From NCBI GenBank assembly GCA_040954595.2, contig CM082587.2:1798001-1862000 (forward strand): 64,000 nucleotides of DNA, written 5' to 3'. The position numbers and the translations under genes are program-made. Below the pieces are notes generated by a model. It was not told the origin of the DNA. It saw nothing but the letters and a program-made list of their open reading frames with translations, and ran no database searches. Shown piece by piece: positions 30,543-43,900 of this stretch. The DNA is from Balanoglossus misakiensis (lineage: Eukaryota; Hemichordata). Each line of letters begins with the position of its first letter. Positions within the stretch are counted from its first letter, which is position 1.

Positions 30543-33500
30543 ATATGTATCAATAATACTTTAAAAATAACCAAAGGTTATTTACTGTCACTTACATGTT
30601 GACCAATAAGTACAACTGTGTATGCTGTACAGTATGAATTGTGGTGAACACCTGCATTTGTATTCAGAGCCAACGTAAATACGAGTATTGTCTAATGTGA
30701 ACCCTGTTTATATACATGTATCTTCTCAACCATGACCATGGGCACAACGTGTTAACTGTCTTGTAATAGCCCTGAGCAAATAAACACTATTTCTACTTGC
30801 ACCAGTTGAACTGAATCAACACTCTAGTGACCAAGCTCTGAACAGTAACTCCTCATCACTATGCAGAGAACATAAAACAGACAGTCAGTCAACTGCTTCA
30901 AAAACAGTATCCGCAGTACCTTATGCAAACCAAATTTGGCGAGTATATTTCCTGCAGAATTCCAAAATAACAACTCTATATGTATTTTGCGTAAACTGAT
31001 ACCCCCTAGTTGAGAATAATGATAGATTTCTTTTTCCCAAAGGAGAGGTCAGTATGAAAGCTGACCCAGAATTCAATTAACTTTTTTTGTCCAGAACAAT
31101 TTTCGTTTCTATTTTGCTCCTCCTAAATATTTATAGCAATGTCTATTTCCGAGTTCTATTTATTTCAAAGTCTGCCTTCCCTTTGATTGATGGGTGTCCT
31201 CAAGTGTATTTGTCGTCTGCTGAAAAGTTATTTCTCGAAGTTCTACTTTCATCTGCCAGTAGAGGTATATTGATTTTGTCATTGAAGTCCCATTCTGCAA
31301 TAAACCTGTGAGTGATATTGTATGAATTATTTCACCAGTGTTCATCCACTGTATGGTTGGATTTACAAGCGTTTTACTCTGTGGAAAACAGCAAAAATCT
31401 GACGCAGATCAAAGTCTCCAAATAAAGTTTCATGTAATGAAGTTTTCAGTGGTGCAAGGATAACCAGAATGCCCCGAAGCAAACTGAGGAAGTATCAAGG
31501 AATGTCAATCTATTTTACTTTTGTACGAGCAACATAGATATCTCCTCATAATGTAAGAAATGATGTGTGCACCCATCATTTGAAGTGTATGCATCATTTG
31601 AATTCTACAGTTTGATTAGGGTACAATATACTTGTAATCTCTTGAAGTAAGCCATGGGGATGCCTTTAGTTGAGTTTGGCTGCCGAAGATTGCTTTTGCA
31701 ACAGCAGGAATGTCAAATTGACAGAACGAATTGATGAATACATAATATAACGGGAAGTTCAAATTATTTTAGCGTCTTCTGTAAAGGATTTCTAAGATGT
31801 TGTTTGCCTATGACTATTATACGAGGTAAAATTCTGTGTACCAAACCAACCCAAATTACACTACTGTGGTTTGTCTGATCCAGTCTAATACAGAAGAAAT
31901 TGGCACCATTTGTTACCTTGGCAACCTATTAGGCTTGATCAAATCAATGTATTAAGTGTACATTTTCCCTGACACACTGTCGCATCCTTTTAGAGCATAC
32001 AAGAAACGTCATGGCAACACAGTCCTGTGTCTATAGACACTTCGCTTTCACCTGCTCTGGAAAAATTGATCCGCTGTGATGGGGCAATTACTGTAACAAG
32101 CAGCCAGCAGTGTTTGTGTTAGAGATCAGGGGGTGTTTGTGACAAATACCCTGGCTGTAGTGAGACCTTTGTGATATCTTCTGAAATTGGAATGGCAATG
32201 GCAGAACTTGTTTTGCATATTGTCTCTGTGTACATCTGCTGTCAGGTGTATCAGACTCTAATGAAGATCGGGGACTGTTTAGCCTCCGGGTTTGCTAGTG
32301 CAAGCATGCCTGTATGAACAATATTAAAGAAGTACAATATGTATGTAGAATTTATAACACATTGTGTAAATGTGAAACATAAAATTTAGACTGCACGTCT
32401 TGTCAATGCCTGGACAAAGTCGGGCATATTTTGTTGATCCGTTTTCCCCAGTGAGAGGTCCCATAAGCTAAAGTCTGAGTGATTCCCAGATCATCCAGTT
32501 GATCCAGTCAATCTGTCTTCCCAGAGGAAAATGAAAAATCCATGGAAACCTGAAGACAAGAACTTCTCTCATCAATTATTCATGGGCTTGTGTGCATTTA
32601 GACAGGCCATTAAAGTTTCTCCAAATTAGCTTCTCGTACCAGATCAGGATTGTTTCATGTCATTGCCTTTACTTGCTGTGGATGAGTGATATATTGAATC
32701 TTTTGTTTGTTTTTTATCCGATTTAGGAAATTGGTGTTTGTTCTTTGTGTCAAATTTAGGAGATTTTATGAGATTGGGTTTGTGACATAAATTTCCATTC
32801 AAATGAAGAAGAGTAATTTCTGTATGGGGGAATGGATTGATTGATGGTTGGTGTGTTTAACAGAAAGAATAAAATGAATAGAAATGTTGATTTGGAGATG
32901 GATTTTATTGTCCCAGGAGGTGTACCAGAAATGCACATGATTGGTAATTGTCAACCTATCCCACACCAATCTTGGGCAGACTTGAAATTTTCAACGATAA
33001 ATATTGATTTCATAATGTTCAGTGGGTGTTTTGCCAGCTCAGATTTTGTCAGATTCATATGACATTTGCGACGTGATGGATTTGTATATTAGGTGTAATT
33101 CTTGCCCGAAGTCACAAAGAATAATAATGGTTTTGCGGAGATGATCAATTATTTATAATCAAGTTCCTATTTCCATAACCAGTTTCCACTCCACCTCAAT
33201 CAACCCGGGTGTACATTCATGGGATTATTAATGCTCTTGTTCAGAATTTGCTGAGGGGTGCAAAGCGCTGCTGTCGAGCTCTGGGTTTCCATATTTGTTC
33301 TGATCGATGTGTGAACGTCCATTTTTCGGGAGACAGATTTTCAGAAGTGGCCACATTTCAATCATACTCCCTGGTTGTATTGGTGTTTTTCCCCCAGCTT
33401 GGATGGATTGATGAAAATAAATGAATACATGAACAAACATTGATGTTGATTAATACGCCTGAACGAAAGATTAAGAGAAGATGAAAACATTACTGCTAAG

Positions 33501-36353
33501 AAATGACCTGGGAGAGTAGTAATGTATGTTACATGTGGCTGTCTCAGTGCCAGTTCGACCCTGCATTTCTGAGGTCTGTGTTTTATTTATTGAAAGGGCA
33601 GAAGGATATCATCAGTGCGGATGTTTGGACTTTTAAGGTTTCTGGGATCTGATCTTTTGGTTTTCAACGTAGATTAGAATGTCACTCAGGCAAACTGAAC
33701 CGGGTAGTCAGAATGGATCACCGCAACTAAAGAACAAACCTATCATGGGCAGCTGGTTTTGTCTGGACTTACAAGTTACATGCAGTGCCTGGGAATTGAG
33801 TTCTGTGGATTAATGATGGAGCCACTTGTACCATTTTTGTCCCCTTAGTTTTACTACTTGAAAAATAACGGTGAAAATGTGGAGCACATAGATGTGCTTG
33901 ACATTGTGGGCTGCATATAAGTACAAGGTAATGACTGTAATGGCTACCGTACAAGTCCTGGCGAACAGGAAAAAAGTAGGAGAGACTCATATCATTAGTC
34001 CTTCACTCTGCTCGCATTTCTCGACGCTGGTCGACTTTTTAAAGGTGTGAGATAACAAGGCAAGATTGAAAGTTAAGCAGTGAGAGGTGAAGGTGTCCAA
34101 ATGGAAAAGACAGGATTGATTAGGAGATATTGCCTGTGGTATTGAAGCATGGACTGCTATGACGCTGATAAAGGGAAGGTATTATTTGATATGTCACTCT
34201 ACGCAGCGAAACACAAACACAGACTGATTAGTTGGTGGGCTCCTGGGGGTAGTCGCTTTGTGGCTGATGCGGTTAAAACGAAATTGCTGATTCTGTGAAA
34301 TGGCGGCGGGGTTGTTGATTTCGAAGTAGGATTGGAAAAAAGATATCCCTGCTCAAATTTGTTCATTCTGACACCGCTGTTTTGAAATGGTGTCGATACG
34401 AGAGCGATAAAACCTGCCTGGGAAATGAATGCCAAAGACGCTGTGAAAATTATCGGTTTTGTCGCGGCATTGACATGTACTCTACATGTACTTGATGTTG
34501 TTGAGGCAGTACATACATGTACTGAAATGTAGATTGCTTGTGCATGTAACACCAGTGCTTGGTCACTGCATGTACGACTACGTACATGTATCATGTGTAC
34601 ACTATGGCTGTAATAGGTTTGGTGGAGGAATACAAGTGTAGTACCATACAAACTATTCAAATACAGTTCAAGAAATAACGGTGGTGATGCTGCCTGCATG
34701 GTTGATTCTGTTTGCTGTTTTGACAGGCATACCCTCTTACCGAGCTGCCAATCATGTCATGGTTGGTTACTGTGCCACAGAGCCATAACCACACGGGCAT
34801 GCAGGTCTAAATTATTACGGCCATTCTGGAGTGATTGTCTGTGTGTACACACATTTTGGGGGGTTATGCTGACACAAGGTGGTTTAAGGCTTGACATTGG
34901 TGACCTTTACACAGAATTTATTAGCTGGTTTCAATGTACAAAATGACAGCTCTTCAGCCAGTTTTATCACCTATGTGTACTATTCTGGCTTTTCAAGCAT
35001 GGCTGAGATCGTATACCCTACTCTGCAGCAGCAGCTGCAGTCATGTACCGGTGTGGTGCATGTCCTGCAAAATCTGCCATAAGACCCCACATAGCAACCA
35101 GGACACACAGCTGCCATTTGCATAGGCTAATTTGTTTCGTGATACAATCCAACGTGGCTGCAAGTAGGCTATTTTGTCTGTTCCTGAGCCACTAGACAAC
35201 TCTAACACTCACGTCTCAATGTACAGTGTTAGATTACTGTGGTAGAGCAGGATTGGTCTGAGAAAACACTACCATCAGCCAGGATGATATGCGATATATA
35301 GATATTGTGTGCCCTGCAAGGTACTTAATTGCCTTTTAGCATTTCGAGTTTTCATATCGCATCCAAGTAATTGCATATCAAAAACCCCACAGCTTGACAT
35401 AAATCTTGCGGTGTACCATCACGAGAGTGGCGCGGTGTCAGAGTTTGTGGAAGTGTCAGGAAAATGAGATTTGAAATGAAAACTTCCGAAACAAAATGAC
35501 AGGTTGGAAATAAATAGATTAGGTAATCATTTTAGAAAGTGTCAAGTTCTGTTTGTTGGGTGTGTTTGCCCATCTGGAAAGAAAGGTTTTTCCCTTGTCA
35601 TGATTTTCATACCTGTCTGTTTTCTTTGCCCAATAAAAATAGCTCATTACCATTTTGTAAATTGTACATTTTAGATATTTAGTAACTGAGACAGTTGAGT
35701 ATGTTAGTCTTAAACCTTCAATGCAAGTACGTATACACATCTATCCAGGGTTGCCAAAAAACAATGTTGACAGGCCAGTCGAAAGGGGGTATTGCTTGCC
35801 ACAATGTATTTGATGCTGCTGACTAGCAGGGACTGACTTTTAATCGAACTCTGAAATGTCAGGACTGAATTTTCATTGCGTGATGAAAATCTACGTCCCA
35901 CTAAGCGACAGACAATTCCCAGGGCTTGTAACCTTTGACCTCCATTATAAGCTGTAATTGTTTCCGGCAAGGATTCAGTAATGCAAGTAAAGACAGACAG
36001 AAAGGGCCAATAAATGGTGTAGTCTGTGTGTGTTGTGTGGGCGCGAGGCTGGCGGTGAATGTTGTATGCATTGCAATGATGTATTACATGTTGAACTCAT
36101 CATGGGGGTCTGCAGTGTGCTTTGGCCAATACGTGTCCTCAATATGTTGGTCAGCTTAGATTGCCAAACTTTTTGGTCCAGTACTGACCCTGTATGACGA
36201 TACATTAGGTTGTCTACCTGTCCCACATTTCTGAATACAGGTCTGTACTTATGTGGGAGTAAAACACTACACTCCATCTTCAGTAGCTGAAGATGGCACC
36301 CTGGGTAATTCTATCTTTGTCCTCAAACAGCAGTTGAAGAGAATTGCCTTCAG

Positions 36354-36451
36354 TTTAACCCTCTCACAATCAACCCCATATTGGGTTGACTCGTAAATTG
36401 GACGGCATGGGTGAATCCATATGTGGTAGAATTGGGGTTGAAACGATTAAA
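36354..36451. repeat. Probable small hairpin element with imperfect terminal inverted repeats
   Basis: The left end TTTAACCCTCTCACAATC and the reverse complement of the right end (TTTAATCGTTTCAACCCC) are similar in order: TTTAA, a pyrimidine stretch, CA, then ACCCCA. An inner near-palindrome CAACCCCATATTGGGTTG lies at about 36371. About 98 bases in total. The ends are imperfect, so this call is weaker than that at 30361. Confidence 0.4.
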
Positions 36452-37448
36452 TCCTGATATCAAATGCTTGTACTTTTGTCAGACAGAGACAAACAGCACG
36501 TGTTTGGTCATAATCGTAACAATGCACTGCCTTGTCCAGTAATAACACTTCAGATTCAGAAAGACCAACAATGTGGGCACTGTTTCTTTATCAGTGGAGA
36601 AAACAGTCCAGTTGTAATACTGAAGTAGAATTCTGTGATTTATTACACAATACTAATCGCTGGACTAACTTTAGCGTCCATAATGTCGGTATAACGATGA
36701 CAAATTGGCATTATTGTAATTTATTGGTAGTATTAGAGGCTTAGGCTTTATCATGGGGCCCTGTGTGTATGTGTACTCTGCAGTTGGAGTTTTTCTTTCA
36801 AACTACAGAATAAGGAAGTAAGATGGTGGCAGCATATATGATTTGTCCAAAGTGGGAGTTGAACTTTTCATTCAATCACGCAGTCACACCAGTGTACATT
36901 CTCCCAGTCCTTCAACCATTTCCCCGTAATCCCTGACCTCAGTATAAAAAAAATCTCTGCTGGATGTGCCACTTTCAAGCCAGGTAATTGCGTGTGGCAT
37001 CACCATGGCAACCCTGCTAAACCTAGACTTTGTCTTGACTGTCGGCATCTGAGCGCCGTTCGTTAATAGTCACCGCACCTGAACAGCTGACCTCTGAAGT
37101 TAATGCCAAGCCTGTCATGAAAAGATATGGTCAAGAAATCCCCTTAATTCCCTTCCTTTCTTTTCCCTAAGTGAAAGAAACCAGTAATCCCCGTAAAAGC
37201 TGAACTCTTTGAAGAACAACACAAGCATGTATAGATCTGCTTACGGTGTGTCAGCTAAGCGTCTCAAAGGAATGGCAATGGTTATCTGTTAATTAGAATG
37301 TGACCACTCTCAGACTCTTCCGTGGGATGCTTGAAGAGTAATTCCTCCCACCTCTGCACCCAGGCAGAGCAAAATCACAGAAACTGATTTACTGAAATAA
37401 AGCATAGAGTTTATGTCTTATGTCTTCTCTTATTTGTTTTGATTACAG

Positions 37449-37699
37449 AGCGAGCCATCGCACAATCCCAAATAGACAGTGTGAACAATGCATGGAAGGA
37501 CCACACCAGTCGCCATCTTGTAACAGACAATGAAGATGAATCGAAAAAGGACGATACTGTCGTAATCTATAACAGAGTTCCAAAAACTGCAAGTACATCC
37601 TTTGTGGGGATCGCATATGACCTGTGTTCAGTAAATAGCTTCAACGTCCTGCATTTAAACACCACCAAGAACAGTCATGTGATGTCGTTAATAGACCAG
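37449..37699 (+). CDS. HS2ST1: Heparan sulfate 2-O-sulfotransferase, coding exon 2 (5'-PSB motif); gene incomplete in window
   Basis: Continues exon 1 in frame: the two bases AG complete Glu44, giving SKM-E-RAIAQSQ (human SKLERAIARHE). It encodes residues 44-127. The 5'-phosphosulfate-binding loop is intact (VVIYNRVPKTASTSF, Lys89 equivalent to the PAPS-contacting lysine of the family), followed by IAYDLC and LHLNTTK with a probable N-glycosylation site at Asn114. It ends phase 0 at CAG before GTGAGT, the same place the human coding sequence passes into VRFVKN. The rest of the enzyme (about 230 residues, including the catalytic FYHGH and the 3'-PSB region with RDPIER) was not found up to 64000. 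The next exon is therefore either beyond the window or too diverged to see by eye. Confidence 0.93.
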
Positions 37700-40600
37700 G
37701 TGAGTCATGCAATTAAATGCAAATTCTGTCTTTCCCCTCCCCACCATTCAAAGAATTCAGAGTTGCAAACTGATGTCCAGTTAATGACACCAGATATAAA
37801 TTTCTACTTAAGATGCACTTTCTGTCAGCGGATACAGATGATGATTGGAAAGCTGTAAACCATTTTTCATTTGCTGTCAGTACATCTCCTGAAAGTGATC
37901 CCGTAGATAAGACCCAAATGATTATTGCAGGAGAAAAATGACCTTTTGTCATGGTCCTGTCCTGCCAAAAAATTAATGTGTGCCGAGAAAAAGATTGGCA
38001 CATATGTTGCAAAACAGATACATGTACATGTCACAGTAAGAATGCACGTAACGCAAAATTAGCAGACAAGATATATGCGTTAATATGCGCGAGAGGATGG
38101 GTGGCGTACTGAAGGATGAATCTGACACCTCAAATAAACACTTTGTATGAGTGTGCGTGTGTGCGTCTGTATCCGAGACAAATTCATCATCTGTGGCGAG
38201 GAAAGCGATGTAGAGGGAGAAAAATCAGCAAAGCAGAAAGCGAAAGCCTTTATTTGTATGAAGCAGGTGGCGATGGAGTCAAATGAGGGATTTGTCGGAA
38301 ATGAGAAACATAGGAGAGAAAATATTACAGCGCAAATGACAGGAAAGGAAACCGAAATGACTTCCTTCGGTTGGACTCCGGACCAGGAAGCACCTCAACT
38401 CAAAGTTCATCTCCCCAGTGTACATAGTGGAAAGCGTGCGTCTCTTGATCTTGTGGGGGGTAGAATGCATATTTCAACAATAACAGTGATGAGGGTACAC
38501 ATACACATGACTTATTGACAAACAGAAAAAATGGTTCTGTTGAGATATTATGGGAAGGAGAACAAGTGGTTGATACACACAAAAAAAATACTGGAAAAAT
38601 AGCGTCTGTCTTTACATCAACTAGAGTGAGAGACCCAAGGTTTTAAGTTGAACACTTCTAAACGTGTACGAGCAACAGAATCCTGAGAAAATTTATCCTA
38701 TCCCCATTCTGACCAATGATTCATTGCACGGCATTTGGATAATATCATCCAGAGGCTTTCCAATCCCTCTGAGAGCATCTGCGTTCAGGAAAAATGTCAG
38801 AGAGTAGATACCGGATGACAGGGACGTTTACCGGGATCAGGGATTCAGGAAAAAAAATTCAGATCTCGTGACTCACGAAGATCAACCGAGTGATCAATAT
38901 TTCTCGGTCGGTGAAGAGGAAATCTGGCATGGCGATCCCGCATAATCCGCTCATGGCATCTCAGGTCAATACATCACCATGGAAAGAAGATGTCCCTGGC
39001 ATTGGCACTATCTGGGGCATTGTTTGGACACAGAGTGACAAATCGATCTATTGGCAGGATTAATCTGTGGCTGGTGTGAATGCTACTGAAGAAAGCCATG
39101 CACATCCCCTATTGTAATACCATCCCCTCGGTGTGAGCAAATCCTGGTGTTTTAACACCACGAACAATGAACATCAATAAAACATTAACACCTTTCTTGT
39201 CCTGTATAATTGCATCTTATCCACAGGTTGACATAAATTGTGCCTTTTAGTATTCAAGTTCACTGCCTCTTTTGTGTTCATGCCCAATCTGGATTATTTC
39301 TGTTACTAATGCATTTGTGTATGTATTTCCCAATTAACTTGCTTTATCTAAGCCCCCAGAATCAATCATTATATACCGGCCCCCTCCCCACGGTCACAAC
39401 TCAAAACTCGGTTTCGTACTTAAAACCTGTATGTATGGTGAAAGTTGTTTTTCTGTTGACTGTAAACGCCGTTGCACGCAGCGTGTGAGCTGGCTCGCCT
39501 TGTTGCTGTTGATAGGTGTGTGGTTGTTGAAACAGGATATGCACTTACTCTGGTAATGTGAGATTACAGCTGACCATTCTCACACTCGGGCTGATTGCAG
39601 CAGTGCCTTGGAAGCAGGAAAACATGCGCATTTGAGAATTTTGATAAAAATTAAGTACCAATATTAGCATATTTTTCTATAAAAACACACAAGAGAATAA
39701 TGTGAAAGTGGTTAGTTTTGGATAGTTAGAAATAACCATCTTCATGGAGAGCTTCCATAGTTTATTGTGGGTAGAATGTAACTTGTAATGATTATAAAGA
39801 CATTGGCAGGACTATCCAAAGGTATTAGCTGTTCTCGGCTTCAAGTGCTCACTGTACCAGTGGTATTGATAATTGAGTCTTCTTCAGTCACACAATACTT
39901 GCCGAGTTGCCATGGTATTGTTACACGATAAGATGCACACGAACAACCAATTACCACTGAGGAATTGTGTTTCTGGCTCACTGGATTTCAAATGGAAATT
40001 TATAATTCCATGGCTTCATTGGTGAAATGTGTGTGTACTGGATGTAGTCCTTCAATAGTGCGGTGTGAGTCAGTGTCTCTCAGTTGATGTGTTTGCTGTG
40101 TTGAATCTGCCAATAGCCACTGAAGTCTAAAAGAGTTTGAGATACCGGTATACATAAAATCATTTTGTTCAGAACTTCAAAATACTTCAGCCCAGTTTTA
40201 ATACAAAACTGGTTCAGCCAGGCTGGCTTCAGACTGTAAAAAGTTGGTTTCAATCGAAACCTGCAAGAGCTCAGCTTGATTGACAGAGATTGCTAACTAC
40301 TTAGGGATTTCTCTGATCTTCTTTTGCCTGACTGTTGATACCCACAAGCCAAGATTTCGACGGAGAGCCAGATGCGCCATTTGATGTTTTGTGTAGACCA
40401 TGTACAGGCATGTGAAGATTATTTTTCTCCAGAAAAGACATCAGATTGGTTGGAAGTGATCTTGCTTTGCACATGTGACCAAACACAATGTAGAATGTAT
40501 ATATACCGGTAGTCTTTATTGAAATTGTGCCTGAAACATTAGCAGCACGCTTGCTACCAACCAACATTTTACTCTGAAGTCTTGACATACATAGGTGACT

Positions 40601-40986
40601 TGATTCTATTACATGCTAGGGTTACAACTCTGCAAATGTACACCAGTCTGAGTCTAGAAAAAAAAAGCTATAAATATACAAATGTACGTCAGTGAATAAC
40701 AGGCAGTATTCAGAAATATAAAGGCTGATCAATTTGAACAATTTGACATCCTTTGAGTGTAGATATCATACCTGCTTTAGCCGGAATAAAAGATTGTATT
40801 TCTAGGGGGGTGTAAAGTAACGTAATGTAATTAGCGCTTTGTCACCAGATCTCTTGTTTAGATCAATAAAGCCATTAAGAAAATTGACAGTTCATTAAAG
40901 TCTTACCAAGCAGGGTGTAATGAGATATGCAAACAGACTAGCTGAGTAGATCTGTTAGCAGATGAGGGTGTGATTTGGGGTGGGGA

Positions 40987-40997
40987 GGGGGGGGGGG
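40987..40997. repeat. Run of 11 guanines
   Basis: Eleven G, preceded by TGGGGA. A simple tract within presumed HS2ST1 intron; possible G-quadruplex former or length-error site. Confidence 0.9.
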
Positions 40998-43900
40998 ATG
41001 ATCGGTGTCGTCCAAGGTTTATCTGTATTTATTGACTTTCTACAAAAGCCATCTGGGGGAATGTGTCCTGAAGATTGAATGTTTTTTAACGAGGTGTCAT
41101 GATCACATACCTGTACCCAAAGTTTAATAAGAGGCAATCATTTCCCAGTGTACACCCAAGATTCCAATATTACACGGCCCCAATCGCTAATTGCGTTTTT
41201 AGACATACTTCCACTCTAATTTGTTACATTTCAATGTAATTTTCTCCGGCATACCTCAGTGACCACTAATCCATTGCAACACATCAAAGCCTATGTATTA
41301 ATTTCGCTGGTCGATTCTCTTATCTGCGGCATTAATTTTGAAGGTCGCCCAAAGGTCACCAATTATTTTGCCATCCCTGCCTGCTGGGTTGTCACTCAAG
41401 CATGTGATTGCAATATCTGGTGGCTTCCTCTAGTCGCACCAATCAGTGGCATCTGCAGTAATTACAGGATCTAGCCTGCCTGGCCATGTCAAACTGTTCC
41501 TCATCCCTAATTTGTAAATGGGGTAATTAGACCCGTTTACAACTCTAGAGGGGGCTCTGAGTTGGTCAGAGGTGCTTTGGCTTAGAGGTGTGTATCTCCC
41601 TCCTGGGGAAAATAACGAATCTGAATTTTAATGTAGTCGAGATGAACAGAACCACTCTAGCAAGACGCTCATGATTTTTTTCGAATGCGGTGTTTATGAC
41701 ACTGTTGTTATGGAAATAAAGTGAAAGTCTATCCTCGGAATTGTAGCAATTGATGAAAAAAATACTTGTTCCGTAGATTTTATCGCCAAAGCAACTAAGG
41801 CGCTTGGTGAGCGATTTGTTTGGTTTTGGATGAATTTTTTCCATTACAATAGTTTGAAAGAAACATTTCAGTTGTCATTAACGTTGGAATCAACAGTCAA
41901 TCATGTATCCATTAATAAATGGCTTTGTCCTTACAAATTTCTCTTTCCTGTTATATTTTACTGTTTTACTGCCTCAAAAGAAAGAAAACAATGCTCTTTT
42001 GAGTGTACATTTTGACTGACAAGCCAATTAAAAGGCTACTGTTAATTACCAGGGCTGTTACACGCAATTAAGACAGTAACCAGGCCTTAATTAGTGGCAA
42101 ATCTATTTGCAGAGCTGCTTAAAAACGTGTTACAGCTGGCTGTGTCGGCAGTCGTCGTGTTTGGTCTGCACACGCCATTTATTCATTTGGGAGTCCATTG
42201 TTTCTTATCCACTTGTGAGTTGTATGTAGGCACGCACAATCAATATTGCAGATCACGTCAATACCTCCAGATGTGCTGGTTGGTTAAAAAAAGACGTGAT
42301 TGGTTTGATTGACAAGCAGGCAAATATGTGCGAACATGAGACAGACACCAAAGCAAATTAAAAGGTGGCAAAATGTGAACTGTTCAACTCAAGCCCTTGA
42401 AGTCTACATTTCAATACACAGGGAAAAGCTTGAGAACCACTTGTGCCTGTGACTCATGGGCGCAATGCGCACCTCCACCAATTCAGTGATGATGTCATCA
42501 CATTGCCAAGACTACAAGATAGCAACGACAGTAGTGAACAAGCACATGCTAGAGAATACAATTTTGTCTCTCATATTTTGGCATTTTTGTGAAAGTGTTG
42601 GCTGAGTGAAGTTGAAAGTGGAGGCATTATAAGTAATGGCATACATTCATTTGCAGCTAATTTTAAACTACGCCCCATGGTTGTAGTGGTTGAGAGTATC
42701 AATAGTGTTGTTCACATACTATACGCAAAGCATCATGGACCTGTCCATTGCTAGAATTTCAGTCTGTGCTCCTCTCCCATTTCATTGCAAACTGATGCTG
42801 CTGTGTAAGATCTCGTGTCAGTGAAATATTTGCTAAAGCACTCTAACTGGATGTCAATGCATGTTTGCAACTGTTCTTTCAAGGATGGCTGAGTTAATGG
42901 ACGCCCGTATGAATATTTGATGAAATTCGCCAGAAAGGATGTTTTCTCTGTGGACTGTGGAACATTTTCACACTCTCTTTCTGTACAGAATGATAGGGAA
43001 TGCTCAATATCTGCGGCATTGAGTGGCAATTCATATCGCAGATTACACCCAACCCGTGTTTTCACAGCAGAGTGTGTGCAACAAAATGAAAATGGATGGA
43101 GATGAGGTGGCAATTTTGACAGTCGTCATGGTACATTTGTGGCCCAAGTAGAAATATTGAGCTTTTGCATTGCCGTACTCTTATTTGGTCAGAGAGATGC
43201 CACTATAGCCTACATCAGTGTGGGTGTCACTACGATACACTCTGTAGTTTGATCCAAAAGCATAATTTTGATTTTCGCAAGGTTTGTGGTTGGTGAAAAT
43301 GACTATAAACCAATCTTCTAGGAGGCGTACATGTATATGCCAAAATCAGCCTTGGAGACGTCTCCTCCTTTTAATATTGGATGAGGATTTTCGGGGGAAA
43401 AGCAGGAAAAGGAAATCAAACTCAAGGAAAGAGCTAAAAGAGAATATTGGGAGGAGAAAAGGCTGAAACAAAAGTGACGTAGGGCACTGGAGGAGAGAGG
43501 GATTAGCAGATAACAAACGAACAAATCACTGCTGCTGGTCGTATCCCGGGGAAACAGAATCGGTGATCTTTGAGAGGCCGCTATCTGAGCGTTAATCTGT
43601 GTTCAGTTCAATCAGGCTTGTAAAGTATAGTCAAGTCATGACTGCTGTGACAGAGTCTGATAGCAATCTGTGGCAAATTGGATAACCTGACATGACAGTA
43701 TCACGGTCCCTATCATTGAAATACACGCTCATTTATTTTTCATCCCAGGGATTGCTCACATAAAAAAAAAGAAAAGAAAGCAAGCAAGCTCACCCTGGAT
43801 GGGATTGTATGTCGGAGAAAGATTATGTGGCAGTGAAACTTTATGGCTCGAGTCTTTGACTTGCAATTGCCCAAGTACTCAATTCCCCGATTAACCGACT

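Larger units (their letters stand above)
11986..37448 (+). other. HS2ST1 intron 1 (about 25.5 kb), no recognised coding sequence
   Basis: The intron runs from GTGAGT after exon 1 to TTTTGATTACAG before exon 2. Both strands were read; the open frames in it are short and show no family motif. It contains an ATTC microsatellite, a 20-G run, a terminal-inverted-repeat element, several hairpin elements and TAATTA-rich patches, listed separately where clear. Much of the rest is unique-looking A+T-rich sequence that could include enhancers; a large first intron is a common place for them, but nothing here proves it. Confidence 0.85.

Noticed and set aside
34199-34699. 166-codon minus-strand open frame
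   Set aside because: No family motif, composition biased by ACATGTA repeats, no convincing start context and it sits in HS2ST1 intron 1. Treated as chance.
37700-37858. Extension of the HS2ST1 exon 2 frame past the donor
   Set aside because: The family continues with VRFVKN at this point, and a strong GTGAGT donor sits exactly at the conserved boundary, so the extra residues are intron read-through.
38147-38518. 123-codon plus-strand open frame soon after HS2ST1 exon 2
   Set aside because: Not in line with HS2ST1 sequence, begins in a GTGTGCGT low-complexity tract and shows no domain or flanking splice signals that fit. Likely chance.
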